Assembly (NCBI RefSeq): GCF_016428855.1
Contig: NZ_JAELTN010000015.1
Location: forward strand, 29,113 to 93,112
Direction of reading: 5' to 3'
Source: Pedobacter sp. ASV28
Lineage (GTDB): Bacteria; Bacteroidota; Bacteroidia; Sphingobacteriales; Sphingobacteriaceae
DNA: 64,000 nucleotides
A model generated the notes under the pieces. The model was not told where the DNA came from and made no database searches. It worked only from the letters and a program-made list of their open reading frames with translations. Below, one piece after another: positions 17,526 through 27,288 of the stretch (position 1 is its first letter; every line of letters begins with the position of its first letter). The position numbers and the translations under genes were made by a program.

Positions 17526-18371
17526 AGGCGGCTCTATTTTGAAACATTGGCCATGTGTAACCCAAAACTCATCCTTACTGAGCACTTTCAATTTTGAAGG
17601 TAGAAGCCCGGTCAACTGGCTGAAGTCTTTTGAAAAATGGGCAGGGTCGTAATACCCGAGTTGATAGGCCAAAGTAGTGAGCGGCGTATCTGGTTGGGCA
17701 GAAAGCACATCAAAAGCAGCATTCATACGGATGAATCTGCCAATGTCCTTTGGTTTAAGTCCAACTCGTGACTTGAAGACACGTTCCAATTGCCGACCCG
17801 TAATTCCAAGCTTATATTCCAGTGCCATTAACCTGCAATTGCCATTGCTAATGTGTAATTGCTGTAAGGTATAGTCAATATAGGCTGATTGTTGATTGGA
17901 AGGGAGCAACATTTTTTTAAAAAAATTATCGAGAAGAGTGGCCCGTTGATGATCGGAACTAGCACTGTATAATTGCTCTGTCAAATATCGCGATTGATTT
18001 CCCCATAAGTTTTCCAGGTCTATACAAGGGTTGTCGGTAAGTTCAGATAAATCCATAGGTAAGAGTTGCTGAGCACCTGAAGGCTTTAACTGTACCTTGA
18101 CCAATCTGGTATGTCCCGAAAAGCTTAGCCATATTGGTTTGGTCAACTGCCCTACCATAAAAGCACCTTGTGTAGTGGCCATAGGCGAAGAAGCACCTTC
18201 TGTACTATATCCATGTAAATCTCCATATAAAAATAGTACTGATAATTGACCAAAAGGAATAAGTCGCCATATAGAAGCTATTTGATGGGTCTTAGACCAA
18301 TCTATGTCAACCATCATATAATGATCTATGCAATTTTTGAGTGCAGAACATGGGGGATATTTTTTTACCAT
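17472..18371 (-). CDS. AraC-family transcriptional regulator
   Basis: This 299-residue regulator has a C-terminal AraC double helix-turn-helix (about residues 185-270): ITGRQLERVFKSRVGLKPKDIGRFIRMNAAFDVL, then LTTLAYQLGYYDPAHFSKDFSQLTGLLPSKL. Its N-terminal sensing domain is of the type often found with bacterial AraC proteins that begin Y.P...L...I..Y. The final 18 codons run antisense to the end of the outer-membrane protein gene. The neighbouring yceI gene lies upstream on the same strand. The regulator may control it or itself, but no operator could be identified. Confidence 0.9.
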   Translation of the reverse strand: MVKKYPPCSALKNCIDHYMMVDIDWSKTHQIASIWRLIPFGQLSVLFLYGDLHGYSTEGASSPMATTQGAFMVGQLTKPIWLSFSGHTRLVKVQLKPSGAQQLLPMDLSELTDNPCIDLENLWGNQSRYLTEQLYSASSDHQRATLLDNFFKKMLLPSNQQSAYIDYTLQQLHISNGNCRLMALEYKLGITGRQLERVFKSRVGLKPKDIGRFIRMNAAFDVLSAQPDTPLTTLAYQLGYYDPAHFSKDFSQLTGLLPSKLKVLSKDEFWVTHGQCFKIEPPLKVSPHLHIPSMDNTYH

Positions 18372-18555
18372 TAAGACCTATTAAAAGTTTATAGACTACT
18401 TTGCCAAAAGAAAAGAGTTTTAAATTTTCCTAACCAGCATAAATTACAACTTGTAAACCATAAGACAATTTTTATATGCTTAAGTTACAGGTGTTATTAT
18501 AAATTTGTGATATGAAAAGCCCGATCGTATTGACAAAGTAGTCTAACCTTGTTTG

Positions 18556-19170
18556 CTATTGCTTTTGTTTCTTTGCGGCATGTATGTTTAATTTAACTTC
18601 TATATCAGGTAGGATATACATTTCTTGGGCAGGGTCATTGTAACTGGTCATTCCCCACTTTAAACGGTCAAATTTGAATGTGGCTGTAGCTTTTAGGCTA
18701 TCACCAGAAAAGATGATTTTAGCTGGAAAGCTTAGGGGGTGTGTTTGGCCGATCAATGTAAAATCGCCACTAATTAAGTAGTTTGCTTGGGCGGTGGTAT
18801 CAACACTTAGGAGCTTTGCATGGGTAATCAAGAATTTGGCATAGGGATGTAAAGCCGCATTAAAAAAATCGGGACTTTTCAAATGTGTTAATAATTGCTC
18901 TTTTGGTTCGGCCGGAAGCTCATAATTGGTAATACTGGCAATAGGTATAGAAAAATCGCCACCTTTAATGGTGTCATTTTCCATTACTATTTCTCCCATA
19001 GCATCGAAAGACCCTGAATGGAAATGATGAGGAGCAGATCCCTTCCACTCTATAGCTGAAGTTTTTGAGTTAATTTGATAAGTAGCAATTTCTTGCTTGT
19101 TAATTTGTTGGCATGCTGTAAACGCAAGTGATAAGCTTATCAGCAGGATAATTGTTTTCAATTTCGTCAT
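18556..19170 (-). CDS. YceI-family lipoprotein
   Basis: From the ATG at 19168-19170 the protein has 204 residues, with a lipoprotein signal ending LSLAFTAC. The mature part is a YceI lipocalin-like barrel: YQINSKTSAIEWKGSAPHHFHSGSF, then the conserved middle HLKSPDFFNAALHPYAKFLIT and the end FKFDRLKWGMTSY. YceI proteins bind isoprenoid or fatty amphiphiles in the periplasm. A longer reading from 19206 adds twelve residues that would spoil the signal peptide, so I chose the shorter start. The 184-nt gap to the AraC gene contains no clear terminator. Confidence 0.88.
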   Translation of the reverse strand: MTKLKTIILLISLSLAFTACQQINKQEIATYQINSKTSAIEWKGSAPHHFHSGSFDAMGEIVMENDTIKGGDFSIPIASITNYELPAEPKEQLLTHLKSPDFFNAALHPYAKFLITHAKLLSVDTTAQANYLISGDFTLIGQTHPLSFPAKIIFSGDSLKATATFKFDRLKWGMTSYNDPAQEMYILPDIEVKLNIHAAKKQKQ

Positions 19171-19281
19171 CGTCTTTCTATTAATTTTTAAGATGGCAAA
19201 ATTCACCTTTATGAGAACAAATCTTTTGTAAAAAAGCGACGTACTAGGGTTTACCTATCTATTTTTTAACAGATTACACAG

Positions 19282-19308
19282 AAAAAGGCCAGCATTGCTG
19301 GCCTTTTT
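19282..19308. terminator. Strong intrinsic terminator after prfC
   Basis: A 12-bp perfect stem (AAAAAGGCCAGC 19282-19293, GCTGGCCTTTTT 19297-19308) has a 3-nt loop and A/T tracts on both sides. It should terminate prfC, which reads leftward, and could also work in the other direction. Confidence 0.9.
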
Positions 19309-19339
19309 CCTCTTTAGTTTCCATTTTAAACAATGAGTA

Positions 19340-20923
19340 TTACTTCTTGTATTCGCTGGTGGTATGGAAATCAATATCTGGATAATCGCGTTTGGTCATG
19401 TCGATCATGAAATCATTGTCCGATAAGTAAACGGGATTTCCCTCTTTATCTGTACCAATGTGCTGTTGTTTACGTTTTACAAACTCGTCCAATTTCTTCT
19501 TATCTTCAGAAGTTACCCAACGTGAACGGCTATAGCTTAAGGTACGGAAACGACATTTCGCACCATACTCATGTTCCAATCGGAAATTGATCACTTCAAA
19601 TTGGAGTTCACCAACTGCACCAATCACTTTTCTATTACCAGGTTGCATGACAAAAAGTTGGGCCACACCTTCATCTGTTAATTGTTCAATACCTTTTTCT
19701 AATTGTTTGGTACGCATAGGGTCCATATTTTCTACCTCTTTAAAGATAGCAGGAGAGAAGCTAGGTATCCCTTTGAAATGCAGTTTTTCACCTTCGGTCA
19801 GGGTATCTCCAATTTTAAAGTTGCCACTGTCATATAAGCCTACTACGTCACCAGGCCAAGCTTCTTCGACCAAACTTTTTTCATTGGCCATAAAATCCAT
19901 TGGATTGGCAAACTTCATTTTTTTATCCTGACGGGTGTGATAGTAAAATTTATTACGCTCAAACTTGCCCGAGCAAATGCGCAGAAAGGCAATTCTATCA
20001 CGGTGCTTGGGGTCTAAGTTGGCATGTATCTTAAATACAAACCCGCTGAAGTTCTTTTCTTCTACCAATATATCCCTCTCTTCTGCCTCGCGGTGCCTAG
20101 GGCTTGGTGCAATTTCTATAAAGGTATCGAGGAGTTCCTTGATCCCAAAATTGTTAATGGCCGAGCCAAAAAATACAGGGGCCAACAATCCCTCTTTATA
20201 TAAGGAGATATCTAAATCGCCATATACTCCGTTTACCAGCTCTGTTTCATCTTTTAAAGTACCTACTTCTTTTTCTTGTAGGTAATTCAGTAATGCCGGA
20301 TCGTTAAGATCGTTTACTTTTACCACCGAATCGGTAACTTTGGTCTTGTCTGAATGGAATAGGTTTAATTGGTTGTGATAAATGCTGTAAACACCTTTAA
20401 AGGTATGTCCCTGACCTATTGGCCAAGACTGTGGGCATAAACTAATGTTCAATTTGTTTTCTATTTCATCCAATAGATCAAAAGGCTCCTTACCTTCCCT
20501 GTCCATTTTGTTAATGAAGATAATAACGGGCGTATTGCGCATTCTACAAACCGACATCAGTTTCTCGGTCTGTTCCTCTACACCTTTTACACAATCTACT
20601 ACCAATACTACACTGTCAACCGCTGATAAGGTACGATAAGTATCTTCAGCAAAATCTTTGTGTCCAGGGGTGTCCAAAATATTGATGCGTTTGCCGCTAT
20701 ATTCAAAACCCATAACCGATGTCGCTACCGAAATGCCACGCTGACGTTCGATTTCCATAAAGTCAGAAGTATTGCTCTGGTTGGCTTTATTTCTTTTAAC
20801 GGCACCAGCAGTATTAATGGCCCCACCAAAAAGTAGGAACTTCTCGGTTAGTGTGGTTTTCCCAGCATCGGGGTGACTAATAATGGCAAAAGTTTTTCTT
20901 TTTTCTATTTCTGGATGAAGCAT
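19340..20923 (-). CDS. prfC: Peptide chain release factor 3
   Basis: RF3 is a translational GTPase that recycles RF1 and RF2 from the ribosome after termination. The 527-residue protein has G1 SHPDAGKTT (about residues 16-24), the switch I segment [15 protein letters not shown]3 DTPGHKDF and G4 NKMD. Domain II and III motifs follow ([46 protein letters not shown]). It is of normal length and complete. It ends at a strong terminator, and a TACCTTTG -7 box lies about 95 nt upstream. Confidence 0.97.
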   Translation of the reverse strand: MLHPEIEKRKTFAIISHPDAGKTTLTEKFLLFGGAINTAGAVKRNKANQSNTSDFMEIERQRGISVATSVMGFEYSGKRINILDTPGHKDFAEDTYRTLSAVDSVVLVVDCVKGVEEQTEKLMSVCRMRNTPVIIFINKMDREGKEPFDLLDEIENKLNISLCPQSWPIGQGHTFKGVYSIYHNQLNLFHSDKTKVTDSVVKVNDLNDPALLNYLQEKEVGTLKDETELVNGVYGDLDISLYKEGLLAPVFFGSAINNFGIKELLDTFIEIAPSPRHREAEERDILVEEKNFSGFVFKIHANLDPKHRDRIAFLRICSGKFERNKFYYHTRQDKKMKFANPMDFMANEKSLVEEAWPGDVVGLYDSGNFKIGDTLTEGEKLHFKGIPSFSPAIFKEVENMDPMRTKQLEKGIEQLTDEGVAQLFVMQPGNRKVIGAVGELQFEVINFRLEHEYGAKCRFRTLSYSRSRWVTSEDKKKLDEFVKRKQQHIGTDKEGNPVYLSDNDFMIDMTKRDYPDIDFHTTSEYKK

Positions 20924-21017
20924 AAAATTGTTGGGGTTATTGAAACAAAATATTGTACAGCGGATTTATAAAAAACTCAAATCGAATAATATAGCTGTGT
21001 GAAGTTTCATTGAGCGG

Positions 21018-21025
21018 CAAAGGTA
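21018..21025 (-). promoter_or_regulatory. -7 promoter box for prfC
   Basis: On the - strand the sequence is TACCTTTG, a perfect TAnnTTTG box. It predicts a leader of about 85-90 nt before the prfC ATG. A good -33 box at normal spacing was not found. Confidence 0.45.
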
Positions 21026-21086
21026 CGTAAAAAGCTTGAGGGTAGAAAACCTTGTGCCAAAGAACAAATATAATTCTAGCGATGGG

Positions 21087-21116
21087 TGATAATATGCTAT
21101 AGTAACTGGCTAACAA
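21087..21116 (+). promoter_or_regulatory. Shared 30-bp motif, copy A
   Basis: This 30-bp stretch matches 26945-26974 at 26 of 30 positions; the first 15 bases are identical (TGATAATATGCTATA). Copy A lies just upstream of the promoter of the sialidase-like gene, and copy B lies in the long region before susC. It is a candidate operator for a regulator common to both transcription units. Confidence 0.5.
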
Positions 21117-21117
21117 G

Positions 21118-21152
21118 TTGCATTCTAAGCCTGTCCATCTCTGTTAAATTTG
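21118..21152 (+). promoter_or_regulatory. Promoter of the sialidase-like gene
   Basis: TAAATTTG at 21145-21152 is a perfect -7 box, with a TTG at 21118-21120 as a possible -33 element (24-bp spacer). The predicted leader is about 28 nt. The shared 30-bp motif ends directly before the TTG. Confidence 0.45.
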
Positions 21153-21185
21153 ATTTTACAATAATCCAAATTTAAGCTTAGTCGT

Positions 21186-24100
21186 ATGAACAAGATGAAT
21201 AGCATGAGATGCATGGTCATTTGCATTTTTATTTTTTTATCGAATATTATCCAATTAGTTTCTGCACAAACCACGTTCCCGGGAACTGTTATTGCACAAA
21301 GTCCAACACCTTTAACTCGTACTTATGCTTCACCAAGCATTGTGGTCTTGCCCGATGGTACTTATGTGGTGTCTCATGACTATACAGGTACAGTAAGTTC
21401 AATCTATCGTTCTACAGATAATGGTGTCACATGGAATTTTACCACGCAAGTGCCCAACTGCCATTGGGCAACCTTGTTTGTGCACAACAATGCATTATAT
21501 TTAATGGGCACTGCCAAATCGTTTGGCAATATTGTAATCTATAAATCTGTAGATGGTGGTTTTAGTTGGACAACTGCCTCCAGCAGTACAACTGGTTTAT
21601 TATTTGCGGGCAGATACCATACAGGGCCTGTTCCGGTAGTAGTGCATAATGGTCGTATTTGGCGAGCTTACGAAGAAAGTCCAGATCCAGACAACGAAAG
21701 AGATTTTCATGCCTTTGTATTATCTGCACCAGCAAATGCAGATCTGTTAGATGCTGCCAACTGGACAAAATCTAACATCATGCGTTTTGACGAAAGTTGG
21801 TTAAATGCCAAACGTCCGAATTGGTTTGAAGGAAATATTGTAGTGACGCCAAATGGCGATGTGATAGATTTTATGCGTTTGGAAACTTGGCAGGCTGTAG
21901 GCGGAGGAATGCCCATTACCACAGGTGGGGCTACAGGTTTACAACGTTACGAAGTTGCAGCCAAAATAGCTGTAAGTGCCGACGGGAGTACCATCTCTTT
22001 TAATAATACCGCTGCCGAATACGCTCATTTCCCTGGGTCAGAATCTAAATTCACGATCCGTTATGATGCTACTTCTGGTAAATACTGGACCATTGTAAGT
22101 AAAATCAGTGTATTCACTTCCACTTGGGAAACCTATAACCTGCCTTCGCACCAAAGAAATGTATTGGCACTTTATTCCTCTTCAGATTTAGTGAACTGGG
22201 AACATAAATATGATATCATCAAGTGGAATGAAGGCTACCCTGTTAAAACTTGGGATGTGTTTGGTTTCCAGTATGCCGATTGGCAATTTCAGGGTAACGA
22301 CATTGTAGCCGTTAGTCGTACTGCTTGGTATGGCGAAAGGTATCATAATGCTAACCTCATCACATTTCATCGCATCGCAAATTTCAGAACAAAACAATTG
22401 AGCGATTCCCCAGCAGATTTGTTGCCATTAACACAATCAACACCCATATTATCTTGGAAGTTCAGTAACCCAGATGCTACAGGAAGCGAAGCAACCAGTA
22501 CAGCTACGTTTAATCATGCTAATTTAAATGTGTCTACCTTAAGCAGGGGCAGTGGTTTAGTCACTACTTCAAGTTTACAACGTTCGTTTAATTCTACAGC
22601 ACCCTCTCCGGCTACTTCTTTTGCAAACGCAATGACTGGAGGACAATACCTTCAATTTGAGGTAGAACCCAAAACCGGATACATGAGCTCCATTCACAGT
22701 ATAGATGTTAAACTCAGGAAAAATTCTACTGGGGCAACCTATTATAAATGGGCTTACAGTACAGATGGTACAAACTTTACAGAAATAGGAGATTATAACA
22801 TTCCATTTACCGATAACAATACCGATGGTGTCATTCAATCTTCCATTCATGTGGGTGGTTTGGCGCCACTTCAAAATTTATCTTATCCTCAAAAAGCAAC
22901 TTTCCGCTTGGTGTTTTGGGGTGCCAGTTCATCTGCAGGTGGCTTTGCCATAGGGCGATACCCAACTGCAGACAATACACCGAGTTTGGTGATAGGTGGA
23001 GAAGTAAAACCTATTCCGCCCACGCCGCCAACATTGCTAGCTTGGCAATTTAGCTCGGTTGCTGGCGTAGTATCGGGTAGCTTAGATGCCAATACAAATA
23101 ACAGCTACCTGCAAACTTCAACACTTTCAAGAGGTGCTGGACTCATACCACTGAGTTTGTCTAGAGGTTATTATGCTACCTTAACTTCTTACGGTGCAGC
23201 AGGTTCCAGTGCAAATTCTAAAGAAACAACTATCGCGAATAACGATTATTATACGTTTAGTATTAAACCTAAAACAGATGCAGTAGTGTCTTTAGCCACC
23301 TTAAATGCGAAGCTAAGGAAAAATGGAGCTGGACCTACCATGGTAAGTTGGTTTTACAGTTTAGATGGTACAAACTTTACAGAAATAGCTAAAAGTGCCA
23401 ATGTATTGGCGGGAGATGCCGAGGGAGATATTCAACCAACGGTAGATTTATCAGCCATACCAGCATTACAAAACATAGATGATACCAAGACCGTTACTTT
23501 TAGGGTTTACGGTTGGGGTGCCTTAACCAATGCTGGCGGTTTTGGAATTGGCAGGTATGGCACTGGCGATACCACACCAAGCTTGTCGGTAGGAGGCAGC
23601 GTAATTTTTAATGCTGTAGAGCTGGCCAATTGGAATTATGATCTGGCTGGCAAAACTACGCCCATTAATGCCAACATCATCAATAACAATGTGCAACAGG
23701 CCGTTTTAAGTAGGGGTGCGGGAGCAGCAAACGCAGATAATTCTACCTATTCTTATGTAGCCACCTTTGCTGCGGGTGCAACCTCAACCACTGCCCAAAG
23801 CACAAACGCTTATTTTCAAACAGCTTTAACATTAAATAGTACCAAGCAAGTAAGTTTAAGCACCATTAAAGCAAGACTAAGAACGTCAAACGCTAAATCT
23901 GTAAAAAACTACAAATGGTATTATAGTCTAGATGATATAAATTATACAGAAATATATACGGGCAACAGTACCATTGGTTTTACCGACACGCAGGGAGAAG
24001 TTCAGCCAGAAGTGAATTTGAAAAGTATTAACGATTTAAAAAATCTAACAGGTGGTGCCACAGTCTATTTTAGAATGTATGCATGGGGTGCAGATGTAGG

Positions 24101-24749
24101 TGCTACCACAAGCGAAAGAGGTTTTGGTTTTGGCAAAGGAGAAAATAGTACTACTGGTAGAACGGTGCTCACCATTACAGGTACAGTAACCGATGCTTTA
24201 GCAGCATTACCTGTATACGATTTGACATTTTCTGGCAAAGCGAACAAAAGCACGGTTTTACTGAATTGGGCCACTGCTGCTGAAAAGGAAAATTCGCATT
24301 TCGAGATTTTAAGAAGCACTGATGGAAAACAGTTTGATCATCTGGGCAAATTAACAGGCAGTGGAAACACTGTAAATAGAAACACTTACCGATATACAGA
24401 CCAAAATCCATTATTGGGATTAAATTACTACCAATTAAAGCAGGTAGATTTTAATGGAAACAGTAAACGCTCTGATCTAATTTCGGTAGATGTAAAGTTG
24501 AGCGAACATAGCTTTACGGTAAATGCACCTGCGCAACAAGACATCGTTAACTTATTTACTAAGGCAATTAATGGTCCAGCGGTAATCGAGATCCACGACA
24601 TTGGAGGAAGGAAATTGTTGAGCCAAAAAATCAAGCTCGAAGCTGGCGATAACCATGTGCAATTACCTCTTTTGTTGCCTAAAGGAGTTTATTTAGCAAG
24701 TTTAAAGGTAGAAGGCCAACCTGTCATCAGTAATAAGTTCATTAAATAA
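21186..24749 (+). CDS. T9SS-exported sialidase-like BNR-repeat protein with three tandem modules
   Basis: This 1187-residue secreted protein starts with a signal peptide ending SAQ. Residues about 30-410 form a sialidase-type propeller with two clear Asp boxes (STDNGVTW and SVDGGFSW). Three tandem modules of about 190-200 residues start near 421, 615 and 812. Each has a L-S/A-W/N-W-x-F/Y opening, a LSRGxG motif, a YSxDGTNFTEI strand and GGFxIGRY. The C-terminus (about 1010 on) is a T9SS type A sorting domain (LNWATAAEKENSHFEILRSTDG; GVYLASLKVEG). Exo-sialidase activity is not proven: no clear arginine triad or FRIP motif was found. It overlaps the next start by one base (TAATG). Confidence 0.85.
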   Translation: MNKMNSMRCMVICIFIFLSNIIQLVSAQTTFPGTVIAQSPTPLTRTYASPSIVVLPDGTYVVSHDYTGTVSSIYRSTDNGVTWNFTTQVPNCHWATLFVHNNALYLMGTAKSFGNIVIYKSVDGGFSWTTASSSTTGLLFAGRYHTGPVPVVVHNGRIWRAYEESPDPDNERDFHAFVLSAPANADLLDAANWTKSNIMRFDESWLNAKRPNWFEGNIVVTPNGDVIDFMRLETWQAVGGGMPITTGGATGLQRYEVAAKIAVSADGSTISFNNTAAEYAHFPGSESKFTIRYDATSGKYWTIVSKISVFTSTWETYNLPSHQRNVLALYSSSDLVNWEHKYDIIKWNEGYPVKTWDVFGFQYADWQFQGNDIVAVSRTAWYGERYHNANLITFHRIANFRTKQLSDSPADLLPLTQSTPILSWKFSNPDATGSEATSTATFNHANLNVSTLSRGSGLVTTSSLQRSFNSTAPSPATSFANAMTGGQYLQFEVEPKTGYMSSIHSIDVKLRKNSTGATYYKWAYSTDGTNFTEIGDYNIPFTDNNTDGVIQSSIHVGGLAPLQNLSYPQKATFRLVFWGASSSAGGFAIGRYPTADNTPSLVIGGEVKPIPPTPPTLLAWQFSSVAGVVSGSLDANTNNSYLQTSTLSRGAGLIPLSLSRGYYATLTSYGAAGSSANSKETTIANNDYYTFSIKPKTDAVVSLATLNAKLRKNGAGPTMVSWFYSLDGTNFTEIAKSANVLAGDAEGDIQPTVDLSAIPALQNIDDTKTVTFRVYGWGALTNAGGFGIGRYGTGDTTPSLSVGGSVIFNAVELANWNYDLAGKTTPINANIINNNVQQAVLSRGAGAANADNSTYSYVATFAAGATSTTAQSTNAYFQTALTLNSTKQVSLSTIKARLRTSNAKSVKNYKWYYSLDDINYTEIYTGNSTIGFTDTQGEVQPEVNLKSINDLKNLTGGATVYFRMYAWGADVGATTSERGFGFGKGENSTTGRTVLTITGTVTDALAALPVYDLTFSGKANKSTVLLNWATAAEKENSHFEILRSTDGKQFDHLGKLTGSGNTVNRNTYRYTDQNPLLGLNYYQLKQVDFNGNSKRSDLISVDVKLSEHSFTVNAPAQQDIVNLFTKAINGPAVIEIHDIGGRKLLSQKIKLEAGDNHVQLPLLLPKGVYLASLKVEGQPVISNKFIK

Positions 24750-26711
24750 TGAAAATTAAACTAGTTTGCGTTGTGATGGCCTGTTTGTTAGCCTCGTTAA
24801 CAAAGGCTCAAACCAACTTCCTGATCAGCGGAGAACCCATGAGGAACGGTACTTCAACTGGTATCGGTAATTTTGCATTACCCTCCATAAGTGGTTTGGT
24901 AATTGGTACTGCATTAGTTAATAACGACGAGTTTTCTGATCTGTTTATGCAATCAGATTCCTGGGCGCCGGGCACTTACCTGCATCATTTTAAAAAACTA
25001 ACAGCAAAGGGAGAGCCAGTTTTTTCTCAAGGCATTAAATTAAAACTACCTTTTGAAGATAAGGGAGAAAACAAAGCTTCCATCATACAAACTCCTGATC
25101 AAGAAATATATGGTTTTTGGAGGTTTGGAGGTAAACTGCTAAAATCGGCCGTGTTTAACAAAAATACCAATGCCTTTGAAGGTCTTCAAGACATTAAGGT
25201 CAATGGCTTGCCTTGGGGGCTTTCTACTTTTGGGGTGATCAGAACATTGCAAGGCAAATACCTTTTTGTATTTACCATTCCGAAAGAAAACAAGGCAACT
25301 GTTAAAATAGGAACCGATAGTGCTTATTATACTCCAGAAGGATTTTGGCCAAACGAACTTGGCGAAGTGGGTATTTATGGCGCCGTTGCAGATGACCTGA
25401 AAAACTTGAACAAACTAGATGCACAACCACTTACCGAACTAAACCAGACTTATTTTGGCATTAGCGGCTATACAAGTTACCAAGCCAATGGCGAACAGTA
25501 TCTAATTTGCGGTACCCGATTTGGAAACATTCATGCTTATAAGGTAGACAAGGAAAAGCTTTATCCTACAAATTACGTGGTCGATAAAAACCACATACTA
25601 CAACGTAGTCCATCTGTAAATGGCTACGTAACCTACTTTAAAGGCCCCGCAAATGTAGAAGGTATATTGGGTATCTGGCGAAGGCAGCATTGCTTTTTAC
25701 CAGAACAGCAAGCAGAAAGACAAAAATGGTAACCTCGTGTTTTTAGATGCTGCGGCTGTAAAACAAGAAAATCCATTATTGTATGGTGGTTCTTTAGTAG
25801 TGCCAAGTTTGGCCGATTGGGATGGCGACGGGCTGATTGATATGATTTCTGGCAATTCGGCAGGGAAAATACTTTTCTTTAAAAATACAGGAACTAATCC
25901 GAAGCCCGCTTATCAAGATCCCATTGCATTAAAGGCAGGTGGGGTAGATATCTATGTTCAACCTGGCTATCGTGAAGATATACAAGGACCACAAGAAAGT
26001 CGTTGGGGCTATGTTTGTCCAGTGGTTTACGATTGGAATGGAGATGGCCTGCCAGACATCCTTACAGGAGATAGCCGTGGAAAGTTCATGACTTATATCA
26101 ATATAGGTACCAAAACCAAACCAGAACTAGCCGCAGAAAAAACACTTTATATCAAAGGATTAGATGTACATGGTGGTTGGCGTTCTACACCAGGCGTAAC
26201 CAATCTTGCAGGTAAAGATGCTTATGTAATTTTAGATAGAGACAATCAGTTTCACTTGTATTACAAGATAGATGCCTATAATATCAGTGATGGTGGAAAG
26301 CTTAAATTAACAGATGGTTCCTACATCAATGGGCATCGCCGTAAAGGCGGACAAGTGGGAAGAGCCAAAATACATTTGGTAGATTGGGATGGTGACGGCG
26401 TGAAGGATATGTTAGTAGGTACGGGTAGGGGTGCATCTATTCCAAATCCAACTACAGGTTTGCCCTATAACCGTAAAAAGAAAGGCGAAGGTGCTACGGT
26501 ATTATTCATGCGAAATGCTGGAACAGATGCTGCACCTGTCTTCGAGTTTCCTAAAATGATGAAATATAAAGGAAACGATATTCTTTTGGGTGCCCACGAG
26601 TGTGCGCCAACTACGGCCTACATTGGTGGCGATGGTAAGACTTTGAATCTTGTAGTAGGTACAGAGTATGGAACATTTATTTATTATGACAGAAAGGATT
26701 TGAGTTGGTAA
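24749..26711 (+). pseudogene. Secreted FG-GAP/VCBS-repeat protein, broken by a single-base frameshift
   Basis: Two reading frames, 24749-25732 and 25737-26711, are parts of one gene. The first has a signal peptide (VVMACLLASLTKAQ) and ends in an implausible tail after PANVEGIL. The second frame, read back from its first ATG, gives VSGEGSIAFYQNSK, which is typical VCBS-repeat sequence. Deleting one G from the GGG at 25669-25671 joins them into a protein of about 653 residues. Repeats of the type DWDGDGLIDMISGNSAGKILFFKNTGT follow (also near PVVYDWNGDGLPDILTG and LVDWDGDGVKDMLVG). The gene is coupled to the sialidase-like gene and probably encodes a beta-propeller partner. It may be a true pseudogene or an assembly error. 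Confidence 0.82.
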
Positions 26712-26944
26712 TGAAAGCACGATTAAAAGCTGGTATTTATGTATTGGTTACTGTAAAGGTCAGTGCCCAATAAATTTAGGATAGCATACTTCGGTTGCCA
26801 ATTAATCTAGAAGAAATAGGCTCAAATATTTTATCAAGTTAAGAATCTAATCTGCCAAGGATATTGTATTTTGCAAACTTTGTTTAAATGTTATCAAGAC
26901 AAAACAAGATGTTTAATTACGGTGGGTTAAGATTTATACATATA

Positions 26945-26974
26945 TGATAATATGCTATAATAAATAGCTAATAA
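26945..26974 (+). promoter_or_regulatory. Shared 30-bp motif, copy B
   Basis: It matches copy A (21087-21116) at 26 of 30 positions. Copy B contains a perfect dyad, GCTAT-AATAA-ATAGC (26954-26968), as expected for a dimeric regulator site. The dyad is only partly kept in copy A. Confidence 0.5.
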
Positions 26975-27021
26975 TCACAAAGTGTTTAATAAATCAATGT
27001 TTTAATTTTATTTACCGTAAG

Positions 27022-27100
27022 TAACCAGATAATAAACTTAAAATAGAATATGACCAGCATTCTATTTTTAAACCAACAAGAATAACCAAATAATAAACTT
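27022..27100 (+). repeat. 18-bp direct repeats flanking an inverted repeat
   Basis: The repeat (TAACCAGATAATAAACTT at 27022-27039, and at 27083-27100 with one mismatch) is spaced 61 bp start to start. Between the copies is a 9-bp inverted repeat, AAATAGAAT (27041-27049) and ATTCTATTT (27059-27067). The arrangement looks like an operator cluster for susC. Confidence 0.45.
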
Positions 27101-27288
27101 TTTAAAAATGAACAGGTGTAAACCAAGCTCTTGCTGCTGTTCAGGCTAGCAGGAATAGGCATCCTTCATTCTTAGAGATAAATAACTGACGAACAGATTT
27201 GTTCGCTGTATTTTCTTTGCCCAAAAAATAGGCTAGAAGTATGGTTAATGTATCTGCTGATATGTATGAATTTAAAATCAAGGCAATA

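Larger units (their letters stand above)
26712..27288 (+). other. Long regulatory region before susC
   Basis: This 577-bp AT-rich stretch has no credible gene. It contains copy B of the shared 30-bp motif, an 18-bp direct repeat, and a 9-bp inverted repeat between the two repeat copies. I could not place a perfect TAnnTTTG box close to the susC start. Confidence 0.5.

Noticed and set aside
21186..24749. Calling the BNR protein a true exo-sialidase
   Set aside because: Only the Asp boxes and propeller layout are visible; the arginine triad and the catalytic Tyr/Glu/Asp set could not be identified.
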